Positions 10,738 through 17,237 of a stretch of 64,000 nucleotides of DNA are shown in pieces. The DNA is from a bacterium (GTDB lineage Bacteria > Bacillota > Bacilli > Lactobacillales > Streptococcaceae). The DNA lies in NCBI GenBank assembly GCA_905221455.1, contig CAJNDF010000002.1:62001-126000 (forward strand), in the 5' to 3' direction. The notes below the pieces were generated by a model, which had not been told where the DNA came from, ran no database searches, and was given only the letters and a program-made list of their open reading frames with translations. The translations under genes and the position numbers were made by a program. The first letter of the stretch is position 1. Each line of letters begins with the position of its first letter.

Positions 10738-10771
10738 AACTTTTTAAGAACTTTTTAGGAACTTTTTAATT
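10738..10771. repeat. Arm-type integrase sites, left end
   Basis: Three tandem copies of AACTTTTTA (AAG, GG and AT tails) with an 11-12 bp period overlap the integrase stop codon. The 17-mer ACTTTTTAAGAACTTTT at 10739-10755 recurs exactly at 22302-22318. They are probably integrase arm-binding sites; they could instead be the crossover repeat itself. Confidence 0.55.
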
Positions 10772-11921
10772 TTTCAATGGCTTTTTCATAAAATGAAGTG
10801 GCGTTTTTCTTGTTGTCTTTGGACAAGTGGCTATAAGTATCCATGGTTATTGAAATCTGAGAATGCCCTAACCTTGTTTGTATTTCTTTGTAAGGCAGAC
10901 CAGCATTAAGTAAGATACTAGCGTGAGTATGCCGGAAAGCGTGGAAAGTTAAACGAGGGCACTTAGAAAGTTTTAAATGCTTCTCAAGTCTTGGCCTAAG
11001 CGCTCTAGCGTCTCTATATTCGTCGAAATAATTAGGGAATACTTTTTCATAAGTCAAACCTATTTCTCTACCCACTTGCGCTTGTCTATTTTTGTAAAGC
11101 CGTAGCATGAGTACTGTTTTATTATCTAAATCAATCACTCTTACACTTGATTTTGTTTTAGGAGTGGTGATTTCCTTTTCACAGTTTAGAGTTTTGTTTA
11201 CGTCTAGTGTACCGTTTTTGAGGTCAATATCAGACCATTCCAACGCTAAACACTCACGAATACGCAAACCAGTAGCTAAAAGCGTCTTATAAAGCACCGT
11301 ATCGTAGAAATTTTTGTAAGTATTAGGCAACTGATCCAGATAAGCCAAGAATTTTTTCAAATTCTCATCATCAAGATATTTCAGTTTTTGCTCTTCTTTT
11401 TCCTTACGCCGTGGGACGATAATATCACGGGCAGGATTAAAGGAGATAACTTGCAACGATACGGCGTATTTAAGTATGCGTTTATTTAGCGAGTTAAGTT
11501 GCGTATATTCTTGGTAGCCTTTGCCTAGTTGATTGTAATCTTTTGCCCATTGATTGACTTGCTTTTGAATAACTGGGGGCGTTAGCTTGTCCAGTTTGTA
11601 GTCTCCAAAGGCAGGAAGTAGATAGTTATTAATTCTTACCTTAGTTATTGTAAGTGTTGATTTTTTGACTGTATGGCAGTACGTTTCCAGCCAATTCTCC
11701 ACCAGTTCGGCATAAGTCTTTATCTCAACCGCTGAACAGACCGTAGACCCTCTTTTCTCAAACTCTACCTTGGCTTGGATAGCCTTGCTATTGAGTTCCC
11801 TTTTAGTTCGAGCTGATATGGTCGTCTTGACCTTTTTTCCAGTCATTGAATCAATGCCCAGATAAATACTGGAGCGATAAACTACTGATCCATCTTTCTT
11901 TTTGTATTCTGTAATCTTCAT
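10755..11921 (-). CDS. int: Tyrosine recombinase, island integrase
   Basis: A 388-residue phage-type integrase that would insert and, with an excision factor, remove the island. It has an N-terminal AP2-like arm-binding region (KDGSVVYRSSIYLGIDS), a core-binding SAM-like domain at about residues 65-160, and a catalytic domain with Arg in LATGLRIREC, HAFRHTH near 330 and the Tyr nucleophile in MDTYSHLS near 365. AAAGGAGT precedes the ATG. The gene reads outward, and its stop codon overlaps the left arm-type repeats. It is transcribed in the same direction as the HEPN and CI-like genes. Confidence 0.95.
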   Translation of the reverse strand: MKITEYKKKDGSVVYRSSIYLGIDSMTGKKVKTTISARTKRELNSKAIQAKVEFEKRGSTVCSAVEIKTYAELVENWLETYCHTVKKSTLTITKVRINNYLLPAFGDYKLDKLTPPVIQKQVNQWAKDYNQLGKGYQEYTQLNSLNKRILKYAVSLQVISFNPARDIIVPRRKEKEEQKLKYLDDENLKKFLAYLDQLPNTYKNFYDTVLYKTLLATGLRIRECLALEWSDIDLKNGTLDVNKTLNCEKEITTPKTKSSVRVIDLDNKTVLMLRLYKNRQAQVGREIGLTYEKVFPNYFDEYRDARALRPRLEKHLKLSKCPRLTFHAFRHTHASILLNAGLPYKEIQTRLGHSQISITMDTYSHLSKDNKKNATSFYEKAIEKLKSS

Positions 11922-11941
11922 GGTTTTACTCCTTTTCCATC

Positions 11942-11971
11942 AGCAGGCAAGCAATTAGGAAAGATTTTGAA
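11942..11971. repeat. 30-bp direct repeat, copy 1, with short TTG ORF
   Basis: This stretch starts AGCAGGCAAGCAATTAGG and matches 15377-15406 with one mismatch in 30. As in copy 2 it carries a purine-rich ribosome site and a TTG. The TTG at 11967 opens a 23-codon frame (to 12038) whose peptide starts LKLYHAKGYENAL and is unlike the product behind copy 2. It may be a remnant of a recombined gene or a tiny peptide gene. Confidence 0.6.
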
Positions 11972-12193
11972 GTTATACCATGCGAAGGGCTACGAGAATG
12001 CCCTTATTTTCGATTTTAAGCGGTTAGACGGTAAATAATACCAGAGTGATAAACAAGGTGGATATGGGGCTTATATGAGGTTGTAAAAAAGCCCTGATAT
12101 TTCTAGAGTCATATTTATTTTTTAAGGTTCCCTTAGTTATCTGAAAGATATTTGATTTTACATCAATTCATTTGAAAATACTATACAAATTTC

Positions 12194-12221
12194 TTTACAT
12201 TTTCCATAAGTGTGATATAAT
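12194..12221 (+). promoter_or_regulatory. Strong promoter of the HEPN-associated small RNA
   Basis: TTTACA (12194-12199), 16 bp, TATAAT (12216-12221), with the extended -10 TGA at 12213-12215. No ORF with a ribosome site follows, so it should drive a non-coding transcript starting near 12228. Confidence 0.75.
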
Positions 12222-12227
12222 GGACTC

Positions 12228-12322
12228 AATAAGATAACTTGTGAAGGATAAACGCTGGGTCCCAGAATGGGGTAGACTGAAAGGTTGAGCATTCCTATGT
12301 GCCTGGGGTTATCTTTTTATTT
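12228..12322 (+). ncRNA. Candidate structured small RNA convergent with the HEPN gene
   Basis: A transcript of about 90-95 nt. AAGATAAC (12231-12238) pairs perfectly with GTTATCTT (12308-12315), closing the whole RNA and running into TTTTTATTTT as a terminator. Inside, CCCAG (12261-12265) can pair with CTGGG (12303-12307) and AATG (12266-12269) with CATT (12290-12293); CTGGGTCCCAG at 12255-12265 is self-complementary and may form an alternative stem. It overlaps the 3' end of the HEPN gene by a few bases on the opposite strand. I do not recognise a named RNA family. By analogy with abortive-infection HEPN proteins that work with a small RNA partner, it may restrain or guide the neighbouring protein (inference). 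Confidence 0.65.
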
Positions 12323-13282
12323 TGATTTTTTAAGGCTCTCTACAAAGTTTAGAGGGTCTTTTTCTATTTCTGTAATGATAAAGTCAACAAATTGCTGTGA
12401 ATAGGTATAATGCTCAGACTTACCTATTTTATGGCAATATGCAAATTTCTCGTCAGTTTTTATTGAATAGAAATCAATGATTAAGGTTAGAACATATTGA
12501 TTGAAACTAGATTTATAATTTAATTTGATATTTTTCTTGTTTAATCGATCATTCACAACTGAGATGATATTCCCGTATGAATATTTGTGAGTCTCTGATG
12601 GATCTTTTAAATCTTTTACTATTGCCACTTGAGAGGGAGATTGATTTGCAATTGAGACAACGAAGTCAGCTTCAGACTTTTTCTTTGTGATGTATAGGTT
12701 TTGTTTTACACCAATTGCAAATTTATCTGAATTATACTCAGAAACGAGAACATCTATAGCATTTGCTTGCTGAATAAACTTTTCTGCAATTTCCGCTGGA
12801 TATTTTAGTCTGATTTGTTCATTTGTCAGAGGCTCATAACTGGCTGATATAGTTAGGAAATTTTGTGCAATGGTCTCAGTGATGTCTCTACCATGAAATC
12901 TCTGAAGTTCATTGACGTAGTTAAGTACACACGCTTGAAATAGTGGAGCGTACTTTAGTTCATAATCCTCTGTAATATAATGTGTGCTGATATTTCTAAG
13001 CTCAATAATACGCTCCAGATTTAGTCGAATTCGTGTACTATCATCGGAGTAAATTTTTTTGATAACATTTTCAAGGCTGAGAGTTCTATCTGGATTATCC
13101 TTAAAATAGATAGATAGATTTCTATTTAGCATCTCAGACTTCAACATCAACTCCCAAGCATTACATATGAAAAAACTGAACCCTTCAATACGATATTTAA
13201 TTGTAGGCTTGTTGTAAATTTCCAGCCCCATAATAAAGGCCTCAACACTTTTATCAACAAGTCGTTGACTTAAATTTTTCAT
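12317..13282 (-). CDS. HEPN-domain protein, DUF3644-type, putative RNase effector
   Basis: A 321-residue cytosolic protein. The N-terminal half resembles DUF3644/HEPN helical domains and carries an intact R-x4-H motif, Arg96 and His101 in ELRNISTHYI, the usual catalytic pair of HEPN ribonucleases. The C-terminal half (from about residue 170) is unrecognised. GGAGGGAAG precedes the ATG at 13282. It sits in the accessory slot between integrase and repressor, where phage satellites often carry anti-phage genes, and faces a small RNA unit tail to tail. A role in abortive infection or as a toxin is inferred, not shown. Confidence 0.75.
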   Translation of the reverse strand: MKNLSQRLVDKSVEAFIMGLEIYNKPTIKYRIEGFSFFICNAWELMLKSEMLNRNLSIYFKDNPDRTLSLENVIKKIYSDDSTRIRLNLERIIELRNISTHYITEDYELKYAPLFQACVLNYVNELQRFHGRDITETIAQNFLTISASYEPLTNEQIRLKYPAEIAEKFIQQANAIDVLVSEYNSDKFAIGVKQNLYITKKKSEADFVVSIANQSPSQVAIVKDLKDPSETHKYSYGNIISVVNDRLNKKNIKLNYKSSFNQYVLTLIIDFYSIKTDEKFAYCHKIGKSEHYTYSQQFVDFIITEIEKDPLNFVESLKKSK

Positions 13283-13309
13283 ATTTTCTTCCCTCCAATC
13301 TAACTATTA

Positions 13310-13348
13310 AGCAATCTTTTTAATAAAAAGAGTTGCTTTTTATTTTTT
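13310..13348 (+). terminator. Plus-strand terminator upstream of the HEPN gene
   Basis: AGCAATCTTTTT pairs with AAAAAGAGTTGCT (3' arm ends at 13337) and is followed by a long T tract on the plus strand only. No plus-strand gene ends here. It would stop read-through from the small-RNA promoter before it reaches the repressor gene. Confidence 0.6.
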
Positions 13349-13412
13349 TCTTGTTCATTTGTCAATTTCGCTCATTTTTGCGCTTTAGTCGGTAAAATCG
13401 GCTTTCTATTCT

Positions 13413-14039
13413 TCAATCCTCTTGACTTTTCTTGAATTTTTCTAACTCTTCAAGATAGTCTTCTGCCCAAATCCCAGTTTTTTGATATCGGTCAATTCTG
13501 TCTATATATCTTCGATTAAAGTTAGCTTCAATTTCTAAATCCATGATCATATCCATATTATTCTCTGTATAGTCAAGACTAGAAATATATTCTTCTAAGA
13601 AATTGGCCTGTGATTCGTAGAATTTTTTCATACCGTTTAAATCCTTGACAGGAATAGGATTTCGGAGATTATAGTTATATAGATTTACAATATCATTCAA
13701 GTCTGATCTGATAAAAAATGCACTATCGATAGCTTGTTTGGTATTTTCAAAAGCTTCTTCATCGAGCTCTTCTCTAGTTTTTTCCATGTAATCTAGGATA
13801 TAGTCCCAGTTATATCGACTTCTAGCAGAACTGCCATATAATAGTTGCTCAACGCTAAGATTTCCTAGTTTTGCTATTTTTAACAAATTTTCTTTGTTAG
13901 GCAAATTACGCCCCTTTTCCCAATTATTAACAGTCCCCTTACTGGTATTAAATGCTTTACCAAATTCCTCCATAGTTGCACCTTGATCGAGCCTAATACT
14001 TTTAATTCGGTTTCCTACTTCAATATTATTTACTTCCAT
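13413..14039 (-). CDS. CI-like XRE-family repressor of the island
   Basis: A 208-residue regulator. The N-terminal XRE helix-turn-helix (residues about 8-62, with MEEFGKAFNTSKGTVNNWEKG) is followed by an acidic helical C-terminal part of unknown fold. No LexA-type Ala-Gly cleavage site or Ser-Lys peptidase dyad is evident, so derepression by a helper-phage protein is more likely than RecA-driven self-cleavage (inference, as for PICI master repressors). It is divergent from the Cro-like gene across a 115-bp control region. Confidence 0.85.
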   Translation of the reverse strand: MEVNNIEVGNRIKSIRLDQGATMEEFGKAFNTSKGTVNNWEKGRNLPNKENLLKIAKLGNLSVEQLLYGSSARSRYNWDYILDYMEKTREELDEEAFENTKQAIDSAFFIRSDLNDIVNLYNYNLRNPIPVKDLNGMKKFYESQANFLEEYISSLDYTENNMDMIMDLEIEANFNRRYIDRIDRYQKTGIWAEDYLEELEKFKKSQED

Positions 14040-14058
14040 TTTTTTACCTCGTATTTAA

Positions 14059-14141
14059 ATTATAACTATTTTTTGTTTTTAAGTAAAGAAAAGTATTGAC
14101 TTTTTAAAAAATATCGGTTACAATCAAGGTATGCAAAAGTA
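14059..14141. promoter_or_regulatory. Divergent lysogeny-switch control region
   Basis: Leftward: TTTACT and TATAAT on the minus strand (complements of 14082-14087 and 14059-14064) with 17 bp between. Rightward: TTGACT (14096-14101), 17 bp, TACAAT (14119-14124). The -35 boxes are back to back. AAAAGT/ACTTTT half-sites flank the rightward -35, and GTATGCAAAAGTA (14129-14141) recurs at 14363-14375. These are candidate operators for the two regulators. Confidence 0.75.
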
Positions 14142-14154
14142 AAGGAGGTGTAAA

Positions 14155-14355
14155 ATGGTAAATAAGATAAAAGGTTATCGAAATATGTTGGGTTTATCTC
14201 AGGAACAATTAGGAAAACAATTGGGAATAAGTAAGCAAGCTTATTACAATAAAGAGAGTGGAAAAAATTCTTTTTCTGATTCTGAAAAGTTAAAGTTTAA
14301 AGCTTTGTTATTACCATTGTTTCCTGACATCACCATTGAAGATATATTTTTTTAA
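14155..14355 (+). CDS. Cro-like small XRE regulator
   Basis: A 66-residue helix-turn-helix protein (YRNMLGLSQEQLGKQLGISK motif in residues 8-27), first gene of the rightward operon. AAAGGAGG precedes the ATG. Its size and position opposite the CI-like gene make it the likely partner in the switch between quiescence and replication. Confidence 0.85.
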   Translation: MVNKIKGYRNMLGLSQEQLGKQLGISKQAYYNKESGKNSFSDSEKLKFKALLLPLFPDITIEDIFF

Positions 14356-14486
14356 GGAAAAAGTATGCAAAAGTATTTTTAAATGCATAGAAAGGAGCGA
14401 CCCAATCGCAATACTTCAATACATATACAGATTTCTCATGTGGTGCTTCACCACTGGGGATTGACAACAAAAAAAGGAGAAAAGAA

Positions 14487-14672
14487 ATGAACTTTAAAGA
14501 ATTTAAAACGTGGCTAGATGATGCCGTGAGTGTGGCTGAAGCTATGGCATTACCTGAAAATAAAGCAGTACTTGACGACTTAATAGAAAAGACAGCTAAT
14601 AATCTAGCTTTTATTGCTGAATTAGTGGAAAGCCGTCAACTGATTTATAGAAAACCTAGACATGAAGATTAA
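14487..14672 (+). CDS. Small island protein, unknown
   Basis: 61 residues with a strong AAAAGGAG site. Acidic and helical (MNFKEFKTWLDDAVSVAEA). I recognise no domain. It lies downstream of the Cro-like gene in the rightward operon. Small early proteins in this position of phage satellites often target replication or regulation, but nothing here shows that. Confidence 0.65.
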   Translation: MNFKEFKTWLDDAVSVAEAMALPENKAVLDDLIEKTANNLAFIAELVESRQLIYRKPRHED

Positions 14673-14790
14673 AAAAAGACAACAAAAAAAGTCACTTGCT
14701 CAAATTTTGACCGAGGAGAGCAAGCGACTGGATGAAAAGGATACGTTTTTTAACGTACCTTGATTATAGCATAGAAAGACAAGGTAAACA

Positions 14791-15219
14791 ATGGGGAAAA
14801 AACATCAAGTAGTAAAATTCAAGGATATTGCTGAAAAATTGCCTGAATTAGAGGGGAAAAACCTAGAAGAAATCGCTGGAGTGTTAGGCTATCGCAATTT
14901 AGAGAGTTGCAGAACTAACCTTTACAGTTTGAGACAAAGCAAACGGATAAACTTCAAAGTAGAAAAATGGGTTTATAGCAAGTTCGAACTCTTGGACAAT
15001 TCGGTAAAAGAGGAACTGGAAGACAAGGAATTGTCGGATCGTGGGCGCTATTTGAAGAGCGTAGAGCGCTATAAGGCAATGTTAAATGCTTTTTCTATCG
15101 CCTTTGATAGCACAGTCAAGGCAGAAACCAGACAAAAAGCGGAACATGATGGCTTGAAAGCCTTGGACAGAATCCCAGATAAGCACTACGCCCTGCTTTA
15201 TGACATGATGGAGGGGTGA
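14791..15219 (+). CDS. Island protein of unknown function with possible HTH
   Basis: 142 residues. The N-terminal part (KLPELEGKNLEEIAGVLGY, then ESCRTNLYSLRQ) reads like a helix-turn-helix, so DNA binding is possible. The C-terminal 80 residues are charged helices. The start is preceded by AAGGTAAA, a modest ribosome site. It is followed 2 bp later by a 47-codon gene. Confidence 0.6.
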   Translation: MGKKHQVVKFKDIAEKLPELEGKNLEEIAGVLGYRNLESCRTNLYSLRQSKRINFKVEKWVYSKFELLDNSVKEELEDKELSDRGRYLKSVERYKAMLNAFSIAFDSTVKAETRQKAEHDGLKALDRIPDKHYALLYDMMEG

Positions 15220-15221
15220 GC

Positions 15222-15365
15222 ATGACTAAATATGAACGTGCCAAGCAATTCTATAGTCGAGCAACATTCGCTTTAAGTGACTTTTTGCATGGACGAATAG
15301 ATGAACTAGAATTTAAAAAACAGTGGCAAAACTTAGAAAATAGAGCCATTAGAGAAATGAACTAA
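15222..15365 (+). CDS. Small island protein, unknown (47 aa)
   Basis: A short ORF, MTKYERAKQFYSRATF to its stop. The ATG follows ATGGAGGGGTGAGC, so the ribosome site overlaps the end of the previous gene and translational coupling is likely. Basic and aromatic N-terminus. No family recognised. Confidence 0.55.
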   Translation: MTKYERAKQFYSRATFALSDFLHGRIDELEFKKQWQNLENRAIREMN

Positions 15366-15376
15366 CAAAATCGAAT

Positions 15377-15406
15377 AGCAGGCAAGCAATTAGGAGAGAT
15401 TTTGAA
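15377..15406. repeat. 30-bp direct repeat, copy 2
   Basis: Near-identical to 11942-11971. It contains AGGAGAG and the TTG start codon (15402) of the next gene, so the repeated unit is a complete translation start region. A shorter related 10-mer (AGCAGGCAAG) occurs inverted near 22255-22265. Confidence 0.6.
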
Positions 15407-16052
15407 AATCAAGTGCTTACACGGCGACTCTAAGCACTTCTTTAACAAAAATGTGGGGGAATACCCACGAAACATCACTACATGCGTTCGTCAACTTGGG
15501 GCAATCGCCCAGCGTTTGGAGTGGTGTCAATACTGTATAGGAAACGACATTAAAAGGCCAACAAGGCAATTACACAACATAGAAACAGAGGTAAAAAACA
15601 TGACAGAAACAACATACGATATTATCGCTAAAAGCTTGGATAGAATTAGTATGGAATTACACCAAGCAGAAGAAAACAATGATTTTTTCAGAATAGGACT
15701 CTTATCAGGACAATTAAAAGCTATCAAAGAAAATTTACACCGCTTACTTTGGATTGAACTTCCTGAATTGAATGACCGCCATAAAATCGAAGCAGTTTCT
15801 AAAAGCACTACGGGAATGTTTTTCCACCCTGGTATTTTTGAAATGGACGCTATGCGACAGGCATTCTTTAAACGCCAAGCCAAGCACTTTTTTGAGAACG
15901 AAGCAGAGCAACAGGCGTATATAGAGCATGCTGAGAAGGAGTATTTAGGGGCTACTGTAACCTTTAAAGATATTCTTTTTAACTCTAAAAATGGAACTCA
16001 GAGAGTAAATAAAAGTTGTCTTATAGAGAAGTTTGAGGAGGCAATGCAATGA
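15402..16052 (+). CDS. Island protein, unknown
   Basis: 216 residues from TTG at 15402, chosen because AGGAGAG precedes it within the repeated leader. A cysteine- and histidine-bearing N-terminus (KCLHGDSKHFF, CQYC) could bind metal. An ATG at 15601 (MTETTYDIIAK) with AGAGG ahead would give a 150-residue helical protein and is a real alternative start. No family recognised. It overlaps the next gene by 4 bases. Confidence 0.6.
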   Translation: MKIKCLHGDSKHFFNKNVGEYPRNITTCVRQLGAIAQRLEWCQYCIGNDIKRPTRQLHNIETEVKNMTETTYDIIAKSLDRISMELHQAEENNDFFRIGLLSGQLKAIKENLHRLLWIELPELNDRHKIEAVSKSTTGMFFHPGIFEMDAMRQAFFKRQAKHFFENEAEQQAYIEHAEKEYLGATVTFKDILFNSKNGTQRVNKSCLIEKFEEAMQ

Positions 16053-16249
16053 CACTAGACCTAGACAACATGACACAAGCAGAATTTGATGAAGTAATAG
16101 CTGAAATTAAGGAGAGAAACCCAAGCCTCTTTCAGTTTATCACTGATTTTTTAGATAGAAAGATAACATCTGAAGAGGTGGACGATTTCCTGAAGATGGA
16201 GCGAACTGATCAAGTGGAATATATTAAGAATTACAAAGCGAGGGCATAA
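16049..16249 (+). CDS. Small acidic island protein, unknown
   Basis: 66 residues, strongly acidic, all-helical by composition (MTLDLDNMTQAEFDEVI). The ATG overlaps the previous stop (ATGCAATGA), with GAGGAGG upstream, so it is translationally coupled. Unknown function. Confidence 0.65.
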   Translation: MTLDLDNMTQAEFDEVIAEIKERNPSLFQFITDFLDRKITSEEVDDFLKMERTDQVEYIKNYKARA

Positions 16250-16250
16250 C

Positions 16251-16457
16251 ATGAATGAATTAGATTTGACCAACACACAGGCGGTTTTTGTTAGCCTGGT
16301 ACTGATTGGCTTACTGCTTTATCTAAACCACCGAGACCGCAAAAAAAGCGCCCAAATTGAGCGAGAAAACCAACAGACGATAGAAACACCTAGCGAGGAT
16401 TTAAACCCTTACTACGGCCGTTATATCCAGCTTACAGGGGTAAAGCCATGGGGGTGA
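16251..16457 (+). CDS. Small single-pass membrane protein, unknown
   Basis: 68 residues. Residues about 11-27 (AVFVSLVLIGLLLYLNH) form one hydrophobic segment followed by a basic HRDRKKS stretch, suggesting a single membrane span with a cytosolic tail. It begins 2 bp after the previous gene. No family recognised. Confidence 0.6.
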   Translation: MNELDLTNTQAVFVSLVLIGLLLYLNHRDRKKSAQIERENQQTIETPSEDLNPYYGRYIQLTGVKPWG

Positions 16458-16461
16458 TGAT

Positions 16462-16725
16462 ATGTTTGAAAAGATGGTTGAAGAACTACCACTGAAGATT
16501 GTAGAGGTGTTTCAACGATTTTTAAAAAGTTATGAGAAAGCACCTCCACGAATATTGAAAGTAATCAATAGAAAGCAAGCAAAGATAGAACTGAACGTGA
16601 GCGACAACACGTTGGATAAATGGGAACGGCAAGGTTTGCGGCGATACCAAGCAAAAGGCGAAGATACAAGAATAGTATTTTATTTAGTAGATGATCTTCA
16701 TAAGTTTTTAGGGGTAGAAGAATGA
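16462..16725 (+). CDS. Excisionase/AlpA-like helix-turn-helix protein
   Basis: 87 residues. The C-terminal 55 residues (INRKQAKIELNVSDNTLDKW, then the R-R-Y and FYLVDDLHKFL segments) fit a winged helix-turn-helix of the excisionase/MerR-like type. In satellites such a protein often directs the integrase to excise or activates the replication operon; which of the two applies here is not shown. It overlaps the next gene by 4 bases. Confidence 0.6.
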   Translation: MFEKMVEELPLKIVEVFQRFLKSYEKAPPRILKVINRKQAKIELNVSDNTLDKWERQGLRRYQAKGEDTRIVFYLVDDLHKFLGVEE

Positions 16726-17237
16726 GAATACTAGAATTGACTATATCCGTTGAGAAAATACCCCTATTTGGCTTTCTCAAGTCAAATCCTACTCAAGTAT
16801 GGAAGAATGGGGAACACTACAAATTTACCTATTATGAGCCTGTAGACGAGGCTTTGACGAGTTTTCAATATAAAGGCTTATATGTGTCTATTAAAGACGA
16901 AAATGAGGCAGTAGAGGGCTGGGAATTGGTCAGAGATTTAGATATTGCTTTGGCCAGTCCTGACTTGTTGACAATCTTGAAAGAATTAGAGGTAAACAAA
17001 TTGACTGAGCAACGGCAAGGACTTGGAGTGGAGTTAAAAGGTTGGATATTCGATCTCATCTGTAATGGCATTTATACCAGATATGAGACTTCACTCTTTG
17101 TCCGATTGCTATTTGTAAATGGCTACAGTTTTAGTCAGTTGGTGGACTTGTTTTCAGCAATCGTCAAACGCAAAGACCTAGCCAGTTATTTTTTAGAAAT
17201 AGCAAGAATATTTTATAAGGAGGTGGCTTTTGAGTAG
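16722..17237 (+). CDS. Island replication-region protein, unknown
   Basis: 171 residues, starting in an ATGA overlap with the previous gene and overlapping the VapE-type gene by 8 bases. Its place directly ahead of the helicase matches where satellites and small phages carry a primase or replication accessory. I see no clear primase motif. The N-terminal 70 residues are beta-rich and the rest helical. Confidence 0.55.
   Translation: MRILELTISVEKIPLFGFLKSNPTQVWKNGEHYKFTYYEPVDEALTSFQYKGLYVSIKDENEAVEGWELVRDLDIALASPDLLTILKELEVNKLTEQRQGLGVELKGWIFDLICNGIYTRYETSLFVRLLFVNGYSFSQLVDLFSAIVKRKDLASYFLEIARIFYKEVAFE

Noticed and set aside
12194..12322. Reading the small-RNA unit as a short protein gene or attenuator leader
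   Set aside because: No ATG, GTG or TTG with a ribosome site opens a meaningful frame, and no plus-strand gene lies downstream for it to control.
14382..14488. Short ORF of about 35 codons and a GTGGTG/CACCAC hairpin between the Cro-like gene and the next gene
   Set aside because: AAAGGAG lies inside it rather than before its ATG, and the peptide has no recognisable features. Too weak to call.
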